This document shows positions 35,937 through 44,692 of a stretch of 64,000 nt of DNA, piece after piece. A model generated the notes under the pieces. The model made no database searches. It was given only the letters and a program-made list of their open reading frames with translations, and was not told the DNA's origin. Location of the stretch: the NCBI GenBank assembly GCA_017513865.1, contig JAFWMN010000008.1, positions 62,001 to 126,000 of the forward strand, given 5' to 3'. Made by a program: the position numbers and the translations under genes. Every line of letters begins with the position of its first letter. The stretch's first letter is position 1. Source of the stretch: Bacilli bacterium (GTDB lineage Bacteria > Bacillota_I > Bacilli_A > RF39 > UBA660).

Positions 35937-37169
35937 ATGAAAATGTTTAAGAAAACTTTTAGTTTACTTTGTGTATTATTAATGTCTATTACTTTTGTTT
36001 TCATGGGAACTGTCAGTGCAGCATCTAATACAGCGAAGCTTGCTCATACTGGTGCTTCTCCAAAATATATTGGTAATACAGACGTTTATAATCTTAAATT
36101 TGATGATGGTACTGTTGTTTATTGTTATGATGGTGCCGATGTTACATGGCCACCTGCAGGTGTTTCTTATACAAGAAGTAAAGCTGCAAGTGCTGGTGTA
36201 AGATATATATTAGAACATGGTAGTAGTTCTCACCAAAACTCACAAGTTGCTAGTTATATTACACAAGGAGCAATTTGGTGGTTTAGAGCCGATAATGAAG
36301 GCGGTAGAAAATTAAATGAAGAATTTACTACAACTGGTGCAGAATCTGTTACTGGAATTAGAAATAAAATTATTGCTTTAGCGAATGAAGCTAAATCAGC
36401 TAGTGGAACAGTTACTGATGTTACTGTTGATATAGCTATTAAAGATGCAGATATGAAATTATCTGATGATAAAAATTATTATGTTTCTGAAGAATTTACT
36501 GCTACTGTTAAAGGTGCTTCTTCTTATAAAGTAGATGTTACTGGTGTTACTGGTGCAGAAGCAATGACAACTAGTGGTAATGTCAAAACAACTTTTAACG
36601 CTAATGAGAAATTCTTAATTAGAATTCCTGCTACAGCTGTTAATAAAACTGCTAGTGTTAATGTTAAAGTTTCTGCTTCTGGTAATAAACAAGCTTATGT
36701 TTATACACCAAGTGGAAGTTACCAAAGTGTTGTTGGTCTTTTCCCTAATGAAGATAGCAAAACTGCTAAATTAACTGCTACTGTTAAAAATAAAGATCAA
36801 GTTTGTGTAGATTATGTTATTGTTGGTAATGTAATTCCTGATCCAGCAAAAACTGATCCTACTCCTGGTAAAAATTGTTATGATAAAGGAACAAAATATG
36901 ACCAAGAAAAAGGATTAACTACAAGACAAGAAAATTGTAAATTTATTGGATGGCATACTAAAAAAGATTTAACTGGTAAATGGACTAATGGTACTGCACT
37001 TAATAATGATTTAACCTTATATGGTGCTTGGGATTGTGGTACGCCAATCGTAGTTCCAGCTACTGCTGCTAATACACCACTTGTTATTTTAGGTGTTGGT
37101 CTTGCTGCAATAGCAACCGGTTTAGTAGTATATTTCAAAAGAGAAAAAAAGCTTAACGCCAATAAATAA
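35937..37169 (+). CDS. thioester-domain (TQXA) surface protein with VPATA-type anchor
   Basis: A 410-residue secreted protein; the signal peptide ends near VSAAS (about residue 30). Residues 40-150 form a TQXA thioester domain: VYCYDGADV carries the cysteine and TQGAIWWF the glutamine, which in this family form an internal Cys-Gln thioester that can bind host targets covalently. A middle domain (about 160-285) follows, then an InlB-like repeat (KFIGWHTKKD, LTLYGAW). The end reads VPATAANTP, a membrane helix and KREKK, a non-LPXTG sorting-type tail. It is 19 bases from the LPKTG gene. Confidence 0.85.
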   Translation: MKMFKKTFSLLCVLLMSITFVFMGTVSAASNTAKLAHTGASPKYIGNTDVYNLKFDDGTVVYCYDGADVTWPPAGVSYTRSKAASAGVRYILEHGSSSHQNSQVASYITQGAIWWFRADNEGGRKLNEEFTTTGAESVTGIRNKIIALANEAKSASGTVTDVTVDIAIKDADMKLSDDKNYYVSEEFTATVKGASSYKVDVTGVTGAEAMTTSGNVKTTFNANEKFLIRIPATAVNKTASVNVKVSASGNKQAYVYTPSGSYQSVVGLFPNEDSKTAKLTATVKNKDQVCVDYVIVGNVIPDPAKTDPTPGKNCYDKGTKYDQEKGLTTRQENCKFIGWHTKKDLTGKWTNGTALNNDLTLYGAWDCGTPIVVPATAANTPLVILGVGLAAIATGLVVYFKREKKLNANK

Positions 37170-37173
37170 TTGT

Positions 37174-37200
37174 AAGGAAGTTTAATGCTTCCTTTTTTAT
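37174..37200 (+). terminator. terminator of the surface-protein pair
   Basis: AAGGAAG pairs with CTTCCTT around TTTAATG, then TTTTA. Confidence 0.8.
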
Positions 37201-37254
37201 TGACTTTTTATTTGAAAAACAATATAATTTTAGATAGTGATAGGAAGTGATATT

Positions 37255-38535
37255 ATGCAAAAGCCAAAAGGAACTTATGATATTTTTGGTAAGAAAGCTG
37301 ATCAGATGTTATATCTTAGAAAATTAATGAATGCTTTGATGGACAAGTATAATGTTAAATATTTTGAAACGCCTATTTTTGAATCTAGTGATTTGTTTCA
37401 TAGAGGAGTAGGGGAAACTACTGATATAGTTAGTAAAGAAACTTATGATTTTAAAGATCGTGGTAATAGAAGTTTAACTTTGCGTCCTGAAGGAACAGCC
37501 GGAATTGTTAGATGTTTTATTGAAAATAAACTATATGCAGAAAATTTACCACTTAAGGCTTGGTATTTTGGTCCAATGTTTAGATATGAGAGACCACAAG
37601 CAGGCAGGTTTAGAGAATTTTATCAATTTGGGGTTGAAATGTTTGGTTCTTATGATCCTATTATGGATGCTGAAGTAATTAGTATTTTAGTTAACTTCTT
37701 TAAAATGCTTGGTTTAAAAGGTATCAAAGTTAATATCAATAGTTTAGGCGATAGTGAATCAAGAGAGGCATATAGAAAATCTTTGATATCGCATTTTAAA
37801 CCATATTTAGACGATCTTTGTGAAGACTGTCAAAACAGATTTTCAAAAAATCCTTTACGTATTTTAGATTGTAAAGTTGATTGTGACAAAGAATTTATGA
37901 AAAAAGCGCCAAAGATGACCGATTTTCTTAATAAGGAAAGTGTTAGACATTTTGATATGGTTAAAAAATACTTAGATGAAATGGGTATTGATTATGTGGA
38001 AAATCCTAATATTGTTCGTGGGCTTGATTATTATACACATACTGTTTTTGAAATTGAGGCTGATATTAAAGGTTTTGGAAGTCAAAATGTGTTAGGTGCT
38101 GGAGGAAGATACAACAATTTAGTTCAAAATATTGGTGGTCCAGATATTCCAGGTGTAGGTTTTGCGATTGGTATTGAACGATTACTTCTTGCTTTAGAGA
38201 TGGAAGGCATTGATATTACTTCTAATTCTGACCCTGAAATTTATGTTGTTCCAATGGGTAAGGATTCTGTATTGAAGGCATTTAACTTGGTTAATGTTTT
38301 ACGTTTAAGTGGTTTTAATACGGAAATGGATTATAATAATCGTAATTTAAAGAGTAATTTTAAAAACGCTGATAGGCTTCATGCAAAATTTATTATTATT
38401 GTTGGTGAAGAAGAAATAAATACTAAAACTCTTACAATTAAAGATAATAGCACTAAAGAAGAATTTAAAATTAAACTTGATAAGTTAGTCGAATTTTTAG
38501 ATGATAAAATACTTTCTACGAATGATGATAAATAA
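37255..38535 (+). CDS. hisS: histidyl-tRNA synthetase
   Basis: HisRS charges tRNA-His. Start MQKPKGTYD at 37255 is chosen over an upstream one because GGAAGTGAT precedes it; the result is 426 residues. Motif 2 (GPMFRYERPQAGRFREFYQF), RPEGTAGIVR, the histidine-binding LDYYTHTVFEI and GGRYNNLV are present, with an anticodon-binding domain at the C-terminus. aspS, often adjacent in Bacilli, is not in the window. No T-box is seen upstream. Confidence 0.98.
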   Translation: MQKPKGTYDIFGKKADQMLYLRKLMNALMDKYNVKYFETPIFESSDLFHRGVGETTDIVSKETYDFKDRGNRSLTLRPEGTAGIVRCFIENKLYAENLPLKAWYFGPMFRYERPQAGRFREFYQFGVEMFGSYDPIMDAEVISILVNFFKMLGLKGIKVNINSLGDSESREAYRKSLISHFKPYLDDLCEDCQNRFSKNPLRILDCKVDCDKEFMKKAPKMTDFLNKESVRHFDMVKKYLDEMGIDYVENPNIVRGLDYYTHTVFEIEADIKGFGSQNVLGAGGRYNNLVQNIGGPDIPGVGFAIGIERLLLALEMEGIDITSNSDPEIYVVPMGKDSVLKAFNLVNVLRLSGFNTEMDYNNRNLKSNFKNADRLHAKFIIIVGEEEINTKTLTIKDNSTKEEFKIKLDKLVEFLDDKILSTNDDK

Positions 38536-38561
38536 AATCAGTAATTGTACTGATTTTTTTA
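38534..38561 (+). terminator. terminator after hisS
   Basis: AAAATCAGTA pairs with TACTGATTTT around ATTG, followed by T residues. Confidence 0.85.
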
Positions 38562-38615
38562 ATTTGCACTATATTATTTATTCTGCTATAATACTTCCCT
38601 GTAGGGGGTGAAATT

Positions 38616-39377
38616 ATGGATTTAAACTCTGTATATAATAGAGCACGTAAAGATGTTGTAGGGCAAGATGATCCTTTAAAGAAATTTATTTTAACGGTTA
38701 ATCATAATTTGAATGATGGTCATTTTAACAAACAAAATATTATTTTAAAAGGTGATGTTGGAACTGGTAAAACACTTATGTGTGATGTTGTTGCTAGAGA
38801 AATGCGAATACCTTTTGCACATGTTGATTTATCATTAAATCGTGGGGTTCTTAGTAATGAACATATTGAAGAAGCTTTAAAGATTTTTGCTGAAAAACTT
38901 GATTCTACTGATTTAAGAGGTATTATTTTACTTGATGGTCTAGAGAAATTATTTATGGATAGCAAGGACGGAAGTATTTTAAATTTTGCTAAATGTAATA
39001 ATTATTTAGTAGCAAATATACGACTTAATGTTAATAAGTTATTTGATCTTTCTAAAGTAACTTTAGTAGCTGAAGGTATTTATGAAAAAAATGGAGCGGG
39101 CTTTAGTAATAGAATGAATTCTGTTAATCAGAGATTGTTTAATTCTAGGTTTACTAGAATTATAGAAACAAATCCAATTAATGAGGAATTTGTTAGAAAT
39201 GCTATATTATTTTCAAATGTTTCTTCACTTAGGAATATAGGTGATATTACAATATGTGATGATGAAATTAATAAGATTGTTGCTATGGTAGTAGAACGTG
39301 GTGTAGGATTACATAGTGCTTCAGCTGTTATTGATGATGTGCTATATCCTAAATTTGAAAAGAAATATTTTAATTAA
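38616..39377 (+). CDS. small ClpX-like AAA+ ATPase
   Basis: A 253-residue AAA+ protein. Walker A is LKGDVGTGKTLMCD (about residue 45). The Walker B position reads GIILLDGLEKL, so glycine follows the aspartate where glutamate is usual, and E is displaced. The C-terminal part (GVGLHSASAVIDDVLYP) recalls the ClpX sensor-2/lid region. There is no zinc-binding N-domain and no ClpP-binding IGF loop that I can see. It could be a ClpX/HslU-derived chaperone or regulator; ATP turnover is uncertain. The ribosome site is GGGGGTG. Confidence 0.7.
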   Translation: MDLNSVYNRARKDVVGQDDPLKKFILTVNHNLNDGHFNKQNIILKGDVGTGKTLMCDVVAREMRIPFAHVDLSLNRGVLSNEHIEEALKIFAEKLDSTDLRGIILLDGLEKLFMDSKDGSILNFAKCNNYLVANIRLNVNKLFDLSKVTLVAEGIYEKNGAGFSNRMNSVNQRLFNSRFTRIIETNPINEEFVRNAILFSNVSSLRNIGDITICDDEINKIVAMVVERGVGLHSASAVIDDVLYPKFEKKYFN

Positions 39378-39413
39378 CAAAATAACAAAAATATGATATA
39401 CTTATTGTGTTAT

Positions 39414-39488
39414 TGCCCCTTGGCCAAGCGGTAAGGCGATGGACTCTGACTCCATTATTCGTAGGTTCGAATCCTACAGGGGTAACCA
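39414..39488 (+). tRNA. tRNA-Gln(CTG)
   Basis: The cloverleaf runs from TGCCCCT to AGGGGTA-ACCA, with D-arm GGCCAAGCGGTAAGGC, anticodon stem-loop TGGA-CTCTGAC-TCCA (CTG) and T-arm GTAGGTTCGAATCCTAC. CCA is encoded. The body matches bacterial tRNA-Gln; most A/T-rich genomes carry mainly the TTG form. Confidence 0.92.
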
Positions 39489-39495
39489 ATAAGTA

Positions 39496-39522
39496 TAAAA
39501 CTCCTTTTGGAGTTTTTTTTGT
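39496..39522 (+). terminator. terminator after tRNA-Gln
   Basis: AAACTCC-TTTT-GGAGTTT followed by T residues. Confidence 0.85.
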
Positions 39523-39560
39523 AAAGTTATGGTGTATATATGGAAATTTTTATTAATTTG

Positions 39561-39569
39561 TGTTATAAT
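39561..39569 (+). promoter_or_regulatory. extended -10 promoter of the 6S-like RNA
   Basis: TGTTATAAT has the TG-N-TATAAT form. No good -35 is visible. Transcription would start near 39576. Confidence 0.6.
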
Positions 39570-39575
39570 TTAATT

Positions 39576-39741
39576 GTCTAAAAGAAGATACCGTTAAGAA
39601 AAACCTACTAAGTAAACGATTGGGAATCTAATTTATTGATGGTGTTGAAGACTTTGATATTCAAAGGATCCTAATATCTATAATGTGATGCCCACCTGGG
39701 AGATCAGGTTTTAATTCGTTAAGGTTTCTCTTTTGGACTTA
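39576..39741 (+). ncRNA. ssrS: 6S RNA-like regulatory RNA
   Basis: This stretch has no reading frame but its ends pair: AAAAGAAGATACC near 39580 with GGTTTCTCTTTT near 39724-39735, and AAAAACCT near 39600 with AGGTTTT near 39706. The 3' half holds GATGCCCACCTGGGAGA, which looks like the conserved 3' element of 6S RNAs. A long rod with a central bubble is the 6S plan; it mimics an open promoter and binds RNA polymerase. In Bacillus subtilis the 6S gene bsrA lies downstream of hisS-aspS, which matches the place here. Ends are estimated. Confidence 0.65.
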
Positions 39742-39743
39742 AA

Positions 39744-39769
39744 AAGCCAGCTATATGCTGGCTATTTTA
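39744..39769. terminator. terminator between the 6S-like RNA and rnhC
   Basis: AGCCAGC-TATAT-GCTGGCT with A residues before and T residues after; usable on both strands. Confidence 0.8.
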
Positions 39770-40715
39770 TTAATTCTTTTATTTTTTCAGTATTTTTAAA
39801 ACTTAATTTGGCAATTTTATTTAATTCTTCGATTCCGTATTTTTTGGCTATTTCGACACCTATTTTATCGACGTTTTCACCGGCACCTTTTGGAATGTTA
39901 ATACCATATTTTTTTGAAAGTTTATCAAATTCTTGTATTAATATATATCTACTTATAATCGCTCCACAAGCAACAGCTAAACATTGGTCTTCAGCTTTAG
40001 TTAAAAATGTGATATTTCTTTGTATTTTAGGAATGTTATTTAAATATCGGTAATAGGTATAGCTTTCAGCAAATTGATCAACTACGATATAATCATAATT
40101 TTTATATTTTTCAGTTAGTGAAAGTAATACTTTGTTGTGTAAAATGGCCTTAATTTTATTCATATTCAGATTTTCTTGGTGATTTTTGTTATAATCTTCA
40201 TTGGTTAATATCATACTTGAATAAGGTATTTTATTTTTTATTTGTGGAACTATTTTTAAAATATGTTCATCGGTCATTTTTTTAGAATCTTTAACACCTA
40301 ATTTTTCTAAAAATGGAATATTTTCTTTAGTAACGTACGCAGCTGTTACAACTATAGGCCCAAAATAATCACCGGTTCCGGTTTCATCAGATCCTATAGA
40401 ATTTGAATAATAAACTTTGGCATTTTTTATTTGTTTCTTTTTGTCTTTTCCAGCTTCTTTAATTTCTAATTTTTTATTTGGGTTTAAGTGTCTTTCAGTT
40501 TCTTTCCATATATTAGCGTCGATATCAGCACTAATTCCTTGAAAGACAACTTTTCCTGATTCATATAAAGTAACTACTGTGTCGGCTTCATCTGCTTGAA
40601 AAACGGCATATGGTGGAGTTTTTATTCTTCGTTTGTCTTTAAAATATTCTTCCATTTTTTCTTTTGTATTATCACTTATTTTTAAAGTGATAGTTTTAAC
40701 TTCTGGTTTTTTCAT
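39762..40715 (-). CDS. rnhC: ribonuclease HIII
   Basis: RNase HIII (317 residues) cuts the RNA strand of RNA-DNA hybrids. An N-terminal TBP-like substrate domain (about 1-90) precedes the RNase H fold with SIGSDETGTGDYFGPIVV, the D-E-G-G-D metal motif of type 2 RNases H, KKLGVKDSKKMTD-like helix (EKLGVKDSKKMTDEH), and DYIVVDQFAE. It is divergent from cvpA, a pairing known from Bacilli (rnhC-zapA-yshB). Confidence 0.95.
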   Translation of the reverse strand: MKKPEVKTITLKISDNTKEKMEEYFKDKRRIKTPPYAVFQADEADTVVTLYESGKVVFQGISADIDANIWKETERHLNPNKKLEIKEAGKDKKKQIKNAKVYYSNSIGSDETGTGDYFGPIVVTAAYVTKENIPFLEKLGVKDSKKMTDEHILKIVPQIKNKIPYSSMILTNEDYNKNHQENLNMNKIKAILHNKVLLSLTEKYKNYDYIVVDQFAESYTYYRYLNNIPKIQRNITFLTKAEDQCLAVACGAIISRYILIQEFDKLSKKYGINIPKGAGENVDKIGVEIAKKYGIEELNKIAKLSFKNTEKIKELIK

Positions 40716-40817
40716 AAAATCACCTATACATATTTTAACATATTTATGTTGAGTATAAAAGTTATTGCTTTATTTTTGATTTTATTTGTATTATAATTAG
40801 TGTAAAGGGTGGTGGAT

Positions 40818-41537
40818 ATGAGTATAGTTGATATATTAATAATAATTTTTATTTTAGCTGGTGGATTGATAGGTTTTAAACAAGGGTTTACACAAAGTTT
40901 AATTAATTTTATTGGAGTTATATTGGTTATTATTTTTTCTTTTTTATTTAAAAATGTGTTAAGTTTAATATTTATGAAAATATTTCCTTTTTTTCCTTTT
41001 GGTGGACTTATAAAAGGGGTAACAGTTCTTAATATTGCCTTGTATGAATTTTTGGCTTTTTTCTTTGTTTTTAGTATATTAATGATTATTTTAAAAGTTA
41101 TTTCAAAAACAACAAAAGTGTTTGAAAGTGTTTTGGCTTTTACTATTATACTTGGAATTCCATCTAAGATTTTGGGAATGATTGTTGGCATTATTAAAAA
41201 TTATATTATTGTCTTTTTTGTAATGTATTTTCTAGCCCTTCCTAGTTTTTCATCTGTTTCGGTTGTTAATAATTCTAAATTCAGAGAACCCATTTTAAAA
41301 AACACACCATTATTATCAATAGTAGCTGGTGATGCAGTTAAAGTTTTAGATGAATTTGAAGATCTTTCTTTAAAATATAAAAATACTAGTGATAGTAATG
41401 AGTTTAATTTAGAAACTTTAGATTTATTTTTAAAGTATAGAATAACTACTGTCGAAACTGTTAATAGTCTAATTGATAGTGGAAAAATTAGAATAAAAGG
41501 TGTCGATAAAGTCTTAGAAAAGTATGAAAACTCTTAA
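40818..41537 (+). CDS. CvpA family membrane protein
   Basis: The start MSIVDILII at 40818 follows GGGTGG. The 239-residue protein has four to five membrane helices and the N-terminal CvpA pattern DILIIIFILAGGLIGFKQGFTQSL. Members are called colicin V production proteins after an old phenotype; the YshB form in Bacilli lies next to rnhC, as here. Function is not settled. A terminator follows. Confidence 0.85.
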   Translation: MSIVDILIIIFILAGGLIGFKQGFTQSLINFIGVILVIIFSFLFKNVLSLIFMKIFPFFPFGGLIKGVTVLNIALYEFLAFFFVFSILMIILKVISKTTKVFESVLAFTIILGIPSKILGMIVGIIKNYIIVFFVMYFLALPSFSSVSVVNNSKFREPILKNTPLLSIVAGDAVKVLDEFEDLSLKYKNTSDSNEFNLETLDLFLKYRITTVETVNSLIDSGKIRIKGVDKVLEKYENS

Positions 41538-41562
41538 AACAAGAAAATTTCTTGTTTTTTTT
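41535..41562 (+). terminator. terminator after cvpA
   Basis: AAAACAAGAA pairs with TTCTTGTTTT, followed by T residues; overlaps the stop codon. Confidence 0.8.
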
Positions 41563-41588
41563 GTTTTGAATATTAGGCTTATTTTTGA

Positions 41589-41594
41589 TATAAT
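41589..41594 (+). promoter_or_regulatory. extended -10 promoter of lspA
   Basis: TGATATAAT (TG-A-TATAAT) ends 16 bases before the lspA ATG, so the leader would be about 8-10 bases and consist of little more than GGTGAT. Confidence 0.6.
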
Positions 41595-41609
41595 TATGAT
41601 GGTGATTTT

Positions 41610-42077
41610 ATGAAAAAAACTTGTATTATTTCATTAATTTGTTTATGTATTGATCAAATAATTAAGTTTTTTTTGTATAGGTTTTTGGATATAGGTAGTA
41701 GTATTATTTTAATTAAGAATTTTTTTAATATCACTTTAGTTTATAATGAAGGTGCAGCTTTTAGTATTTTACTTTCGCAAAGAGTACTTCTTATATTAAT
41801 TTCTATATTTGTCTTAATATTTTTATATTTTTATCTTAAAAAAGAAAAAAATATGGATAAATATGAGTATATATTTTATGGTATCTTGACAGGTGGTATT
41901 TTAGGAAATTTAACTGATAGATTATTTAGAGGAGCAGTTATAGATTATTTAGATTTTAATATATTTGGTTATGCATTTCCAATTTTTAATTTTGCGGATA
42001 TGTGCATAGTTTGTTCAGTTATTTTAATTATTATTAAAAGTATAAGGGATGATAAAAATGGAATTTCAAGCAAATGA
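41610..42077 (+). CDS. lspA: lipoprotein signal peptidase
   Basis: LspA (155 residues) cleaves prolipoproteins before the lipidated cysteine. Four membrane helices, the N-terminal CIDQIIKFF motif, NEGAAFSIL, and the two catalytic aspartates in GNLTDRLFRGAVIDYLDF and FNFADMCIV are all present. It overlaps the downstream pseudouridine synthase, the usual lspA-rluD pair. The putative lipoprotein at 28655 would be a substrate. Confidence 0.96.
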   Translation: MKKTCIISLICLCIDQIIKFFLYRFLDIGSSIILIKNFFNITLVYNEGAAFSILLSQRVLLILISIFVLIFLYFYLKKEKNMDKYEYIFYGILTGGILGNLTDRLFRGAVIDYLDFNIFGYAFPIFNFADMCIVCSVILIIIKSIRDDKNGISSK

Positions 42078-42936
42078 GGAAATTAGACTTGATAATTATT
42101 TGTCTAAAGAGTTAGATGAAAGTCGAAGTCAAGTTTCTAAAATTATTAAAAATGGTGAAGTTTTAGTAAATGGTAAAAATGTAAAAGCCGGCTATATTCT
42201 TAAAAAAGGTGATATAATAATAGTTAATCATAAACCTTTAGATGATTCTATTGTTCCTGAGAAAATGGATTTGGATATTGTTTATGAGGATGAAGATATT
42301 ATTGTTATAAATAAGGCAAATGGAGTTGTAGTTCATCCAGCACCGGGTAATTATAATGGAACTTTAGTTAATGGCCTTTTATATCATACTAAACTAAGTG
42401 ATTTAAATGGAGAAGTAAGACCTGGGATTGTTCATCGAATAGATGCATATACGACGGGACTACTTATGATTGCGAAAAATAATAAAACCCATGAATTTTT
42501 AGCTAAAGAACTTGCCTCTAAAAAAGCTTTTAGAAAATATATAGCTTTGGTTTGGGGAAATATAAAAAATGATAGCGGAACTGTTGATGCTCCTATTGGT
42601 CGATCATTAAATGATAGGAAAAAAATGGCGGTTGTTTCAAATGGTAAAGAAGCAATTACTCATTTTAAAGTTTTAAAAAGATTTAATGAAGTTACTTTAA
42701 TCGAATTAAGGCTTGAAACTGGTAGAACACATCAGATTAGAGTTCATATGGATTATATTGGTCATCCAGTTGTTAATGATCCTGTTTATGGTAATAGAAA
42801 ACTAATTGATAATTCTGGTCAGTGTTTGCATGCTAAAACTTTAGGATTTGTTCATCCTAAAACTTTAAAATATATGGAGTTTGATAGTGAACTTCCAGAG
42901 TGTTTTTTGAATATTTTAAAATTATTTGAAAAGTAG
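42058..42936 (+). CDS. rluD: RluA/RluD family pseudouridine synthase
   Basis: A 292-residue enzyme that isomerises uridine in rRNA. An S4 domain (residues about 5-65, VLVNGKNVKAGYILKKGDII) precedes the synthase domain with GIVHRIDAYTTGLLMIAKN (catalytic aspartate) and RLETGRTHQIRVHM. Usually the motif is HRLDxxTSG; here HRIDAYTTG. ATG 42058 is preferred to 42049. Exact rRNA target is inferred only from family and context. Confidence 0.92.
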   Translation: MEFQANEEIRLDNYLSKELDESRSQVSKIIKNGEVLVNGKNVKAGYILKKGDIIIVNHKPLDDSIVPEKMDLDIVYEDEDIIVINKANGVVVHPAPGNYNGTLVNGLLYHTKLSDLNGEVRPGIVHRIDAYTTGLLMIAKNNKTHEFLAKELASKKAFRKYIALVWGNIKNDSGTVDAPIGRSLNDRKKMAVVSNGKEAITHFKVLKRFNEVTLIELRLETGRTHQIRVHMDYIGHPVVNDPVYGNRKLIDNSGQCLHAKTLGFVHPKTLKYMEFDSELPECFLNILKLFEK

Positions 42937-42945
42937 GTGGTTATA

Positions 42946-44079
42946 GTGAATGAAATCGTAATTGATAAACAGGAAGAACTTGTTATGAAATTACTTCATT
43001 ATTTTATTACAGAAAAAGGTTATAATCCGGTTATTATTAAAGGTGTTCAAAATGAAATATGGCTTGAAAATTTAAATAGTGATTATAAAATTATTAGAAT
43101 TGTTTCTGGCTATATTCATAATGATGAACAATTTAAATTTGATTTACTTAAAACAAAAACTTTAATGAAATCTATAAAGAAAAAAACTTTATCTTTGAAA
43201 ATGAAGGCTTTAAGTATTTTTGTTAATTTAGGCGATAATGTTAATATGGAGAATTTTAAGGAAAATAACATTGAATTTGCTGATATTAAGAGTACCGAGG
43301 ATTTAAATAATTATAGATTTGTGACAGCTTATTTTCCAGATATTATGAAGGATACTAATTTTAAAGAAAAAGGTTTTGAGCTTTTTCTTAAAATAACGGA
43401 TGATATTAACAAAAAAAACGAAGAAGATGCGAAAATGAATGAAGATGTTTTTAAAATGAAAAAACCATATATAACTTATGGTTTAGTTGCAATTAATATT
43501 ATAATTTTTCTTATTAGTAAAATATTTAATATTTTGCCTATTTTTGCAGTTAATAGAATAGCAATAAGAAATGGCGAATATTATAGATTGATTACAGGAA
43601 TATTTTTACATGCAAATACTCTTCATTTAGTATTTAATTGTTATGCTTTATATATTATAGGTATGCAGCTTGAAAGTTTTTTAGGAAAATTTAAATATTT
43701 GTTAGTATATTTATTGAGTGGTCTTGCGGGTAGTATGCTTTCTATTTTCTTTAGTAACAGTTATAGTGTTGGAGCATCTGGGGCGATTTTTGGAATGCTT
43801 GGTTCACTTTTATATTTTGGTTTTCATTATAGAGTATATTTAGATAGTGTAGTTAAATCACAAATTATTCCGCTAATTGCTATTAATTTAGCTATTGGTT
43901 TTACTTTTATGGGTATTGATAATTGGGCACATATTGGTGGTTTAGTTGGTGGAATACTTTCTACGATGGCAGTAGGTGTTAAATATAAATCAACTAAATT
44001 TGAAATGGTAAATGGTGTTATTTTATACTTACTTTATATTTTATTTTTAGGATATATGGTATTTTTCAAACTAATATAA
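42946..44079 (+). CDS. rhomboid intramembrane serine protease (GluP-like)
   Basis: Start GTG 42946 follows TAGGTGG by five bases. The 377-residue protein has a cytoplasmic N-terminal domain of about 175 residues and then six to seven membrane helices. The active site is seen as HLVFNCYALYIIG (HxxxN), GASGAIFGMLGS (catalytic serine) and NWAHIGGLVGG (catalytic histidine). The layout resembles YqgP/GluP of Bacillus subtilis, which acts in membrane protein quality control. It follows rluD without a gap. Confidence 0.92.
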   Translation: MNEIVIDKQEELVMKLLHYFITEKGYNPVIIKGVQNEIWLENLNSDYKIIRIVSGYIHNDEQFKFDLLKTKTLMKSIKKKTLSLKMKALSIFVNLGDNVNMENFKENNIEFADIKSTEDLNNYRFVTAYFPDIMKDTNFKEKGFELFLKITDDINKKNEEDAKMNEDVFKMKKPYITYGLVAINIIIFLISKIFNILPIFAVNRIAIRNGEYYRLITGIFLHANTLHLVFNCYALYIIGMQLESFLGKFKYLLVYLLSGLAGSMLSIFFSNSYSVGASGAIFGMLGSLLYFGFHYRVYLDSVVKSQIIPLIAINLAIGFTFMGIDNWAHIGGLVGGILSTMAVGVKYKSTKFEMVNGVILYLLYILFLGYMVFFKLI

Positions 44080-44103
44080 TTTTTATTGAAAGGTGGTGTT
44101 ATT

Positions 44104-44631
44104 ATGGGTGAAAAAGATAGGTCTATGAGAGTTTATTTGACTGATTGGCAAGATGTAGAAAATATGCAAAAAATGATTGATGAAGAAGGAGAAAATTATA
44201 GGCGAGTAGTACCTCCTGTTTTAATTGAGATAATAGATGAAGAAAGAGAAATTCCAGCGAAAGCTTTTGATTTATATTTTACTGATGCTGAACCGACTAG
44301 AGTAGTGCCTGCTGGAACAATATTAATTTCAGGACGGTATGATATAAGTCAAGAAGAATTAGAAAATAATTATATTCCATATGTTGATAAAAGAGGTAAT
44401 ACTATTCCTGATAAGGCCATTCGTGTTGAAGAAGTAAAAGCATTACAAAATCCTTTTTCACAAAAAATAGTGATTGTTCATGGTAATGGTTTTAAAGATG
44501 AAGCATATGATGCTGATTGTTATTTTGTTAAGAGTATTACTCCTAAGCATTGGGCTATTTCTATTTTACCTAAAGAAGATTTTGAAAGAGAGTATGTTCC
44601 TTTTGAGAAAACTATGAGTATAACTAAGTGA
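44104..44631 (+). CDS. hypothetical soluble protein
   Basis: A 175-residue protein beginning MGEKDRSMRVYLTDWQD after AAAGGTGG. It is acidic, without membrane segment or signal. I recognise no domain. It probably shares the lspA-rluD-rhomboid transcript (24-base gap). Confidence 0.65.
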   Translation: MGEKDRSMRVYLTDWQDVENMQKMIDEEGENYRRVVPPVLIEIIDEEREIPAKAFDLYFTDAEPTRVVPAGTILISGRYDISQEELENNYIPYVDKRGNTIPDKAIRVEEVKALQNPFSQKIVIVHGNGFKDEAYDADCYFVKSITPKHWAISILPKEDFEREYVPFEKTMSITK

Positions 44632-44659
44632 TGTTATAGTTTTATAAAATTATTTAACA

Positions 44660-44692
44660 AAAAAAGATTAATTATTTTAATCTTTTTTGTTT
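44660..44692. terminator. bidirectional terminator
   Basis: AAAAAGATTAA pairs with TTAATCTTTTT around a short loop, between convergent genes. Confidence 0.8.

Noticed and set aside
37170..37254. T-box before hisS
   Set aside because: The gap is too short, and no specifier loop or T-box sequence is visible.
38616..39377. RarA (YrvN) near hisS as in Bacillus
   Set aside because: The protein is far too short and its C-terminus recalls ClpX, not RarA.
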